From an uncultured Gemella sp. (GTDB lineage Bacteria > Bacillota > Bacilli > Staphylococcales > Gemellaceae), in NCBI GenBank assembly GCA_927911695.1, contig CAKMQO010000154.1:1-8618 (forward strand): a stretch of 8,618 bases of DNA. The letters run 5' to 3'. The notes below the pieces were generated by a model. The model was not told where the DNA came from, did not search any database, and saw nothing but the letters and a program-made list of their open reading frames with translations. The stretch's first letter is position 1; the number at the start of each line of letters is the position of its first letter. The translations under genes were made by a program, and so were the position numbers. Shown here piece by piece: positions 8,539 through 8,618 of this stretch.

Positions 8539-8618
8539 TTAATGATGTCCATGTGGCCCATGGTGATGTTCAAAATGATTTATTATCTCAAGAACTCTGG
8601 AACTTCCCGTTAAATCAT
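8539..8618 (-). CDS. C-terminal 25 residues of an unidentified protein with a His-rich tail (partial)
   Basis: Only one minus-strand frame is open from the right edge to the stop TAA at 8541-8539; it reads DLTGSSRVLEIINHFE followed by HHHGPHGHH. The other two minus-strand frames stop almost at once. Seven of the last nine-to-twelve residues are histidine, with Gly and Pro between them. Such tails occur on metal transporters and metallochaperones, where they bind nickel, zinc, cobalt or copper, but also on unrelated proteins, and the preceding 16 residues do not identify a family for me. It is the likely first gene of a transcript that includes the acetyltransferase, 38 bases downstream. Confidence 0.6.
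   Translation of the reverse strand, partial: DLTGSSRVLEIINHFEHHHGPHGHH

Overview
This is a low-GC, AT-rich chromosomal stretch in which every supported gene lies on the minus strand. The -10 boxes are TATAAT-like, the Shine-Dalgarno sites are AGGAGG-like, codons are A/T-ending, and the families present are a CshA-type DEAD-box helicase, a PgdA-type peptidoglycan deacetylase and CinA. Together these point to a Firmicute of the Bacilli. Gemella or a relative is my guess from protein style, but I could not search to confirm it.

Layout in order of transcription (right to left): the last 25 residues of an unidentified protein with a histidine-rich tail (8618-8539); a GNAT-family acetyltransferase (8500-7745); a membrane-anchored class-A beta-lactamase-like serine hydrolase (7537-6588); the DEAD-box RNA helicase CshA (6346-4886); a membrane-anchored peptidoglycan N-acetylglucosamine deacetylase of the PgdA type (4711-3336); CinA (3191-1913); a very acidic, tyrosine-rich 98-residue protein of unknown function (1852-1556); and the first 455 residues of a secreted, modular, probably cell-surface protein that runs off the left edge (1367-1). 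The intergenic gaps are all shorter than 300 bases. They hold promoters and rho-independent terminators; I see nothing else convincing in them, and 7538-7703 in particular holds nothing I can name.

Most genes look like single transcription units. Convincing hairpin-plus-U-tract terminators follow the acetyltransferase, the hydrolase, cshA, pgdA and the acidic ORF. cinA has none and probably reads through into the acidic ORF, which also has its own near-consensus promoter overlapping the cinA stop codon. The acetyltransferase sits 38 bases behind the His-tail gene with no visible promoter of its own, so those two are probably cotranscribed.

The shared theme is loose: envelope and peptidoglycan functions (PgdA, serine hydrolase, secreted modular protein) interspersed with housekeeping RNA and nucleotide metabolism (CshA, CinA). 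I do not see a phage, transposon, CRISPR array or defence island.

The most striking anomaly is that four of the five well-recognised full-length protein genes are broken by single-base indels. There are five in all: cinA one, pgdA one, cshA two, hydrolase one. In every case adding or removing one base rejoins a full-length protein with intact motifs. This is much more like uncorrected sequencing or consensus error than gene decay, and the coordinates below treat each locus as one gene.
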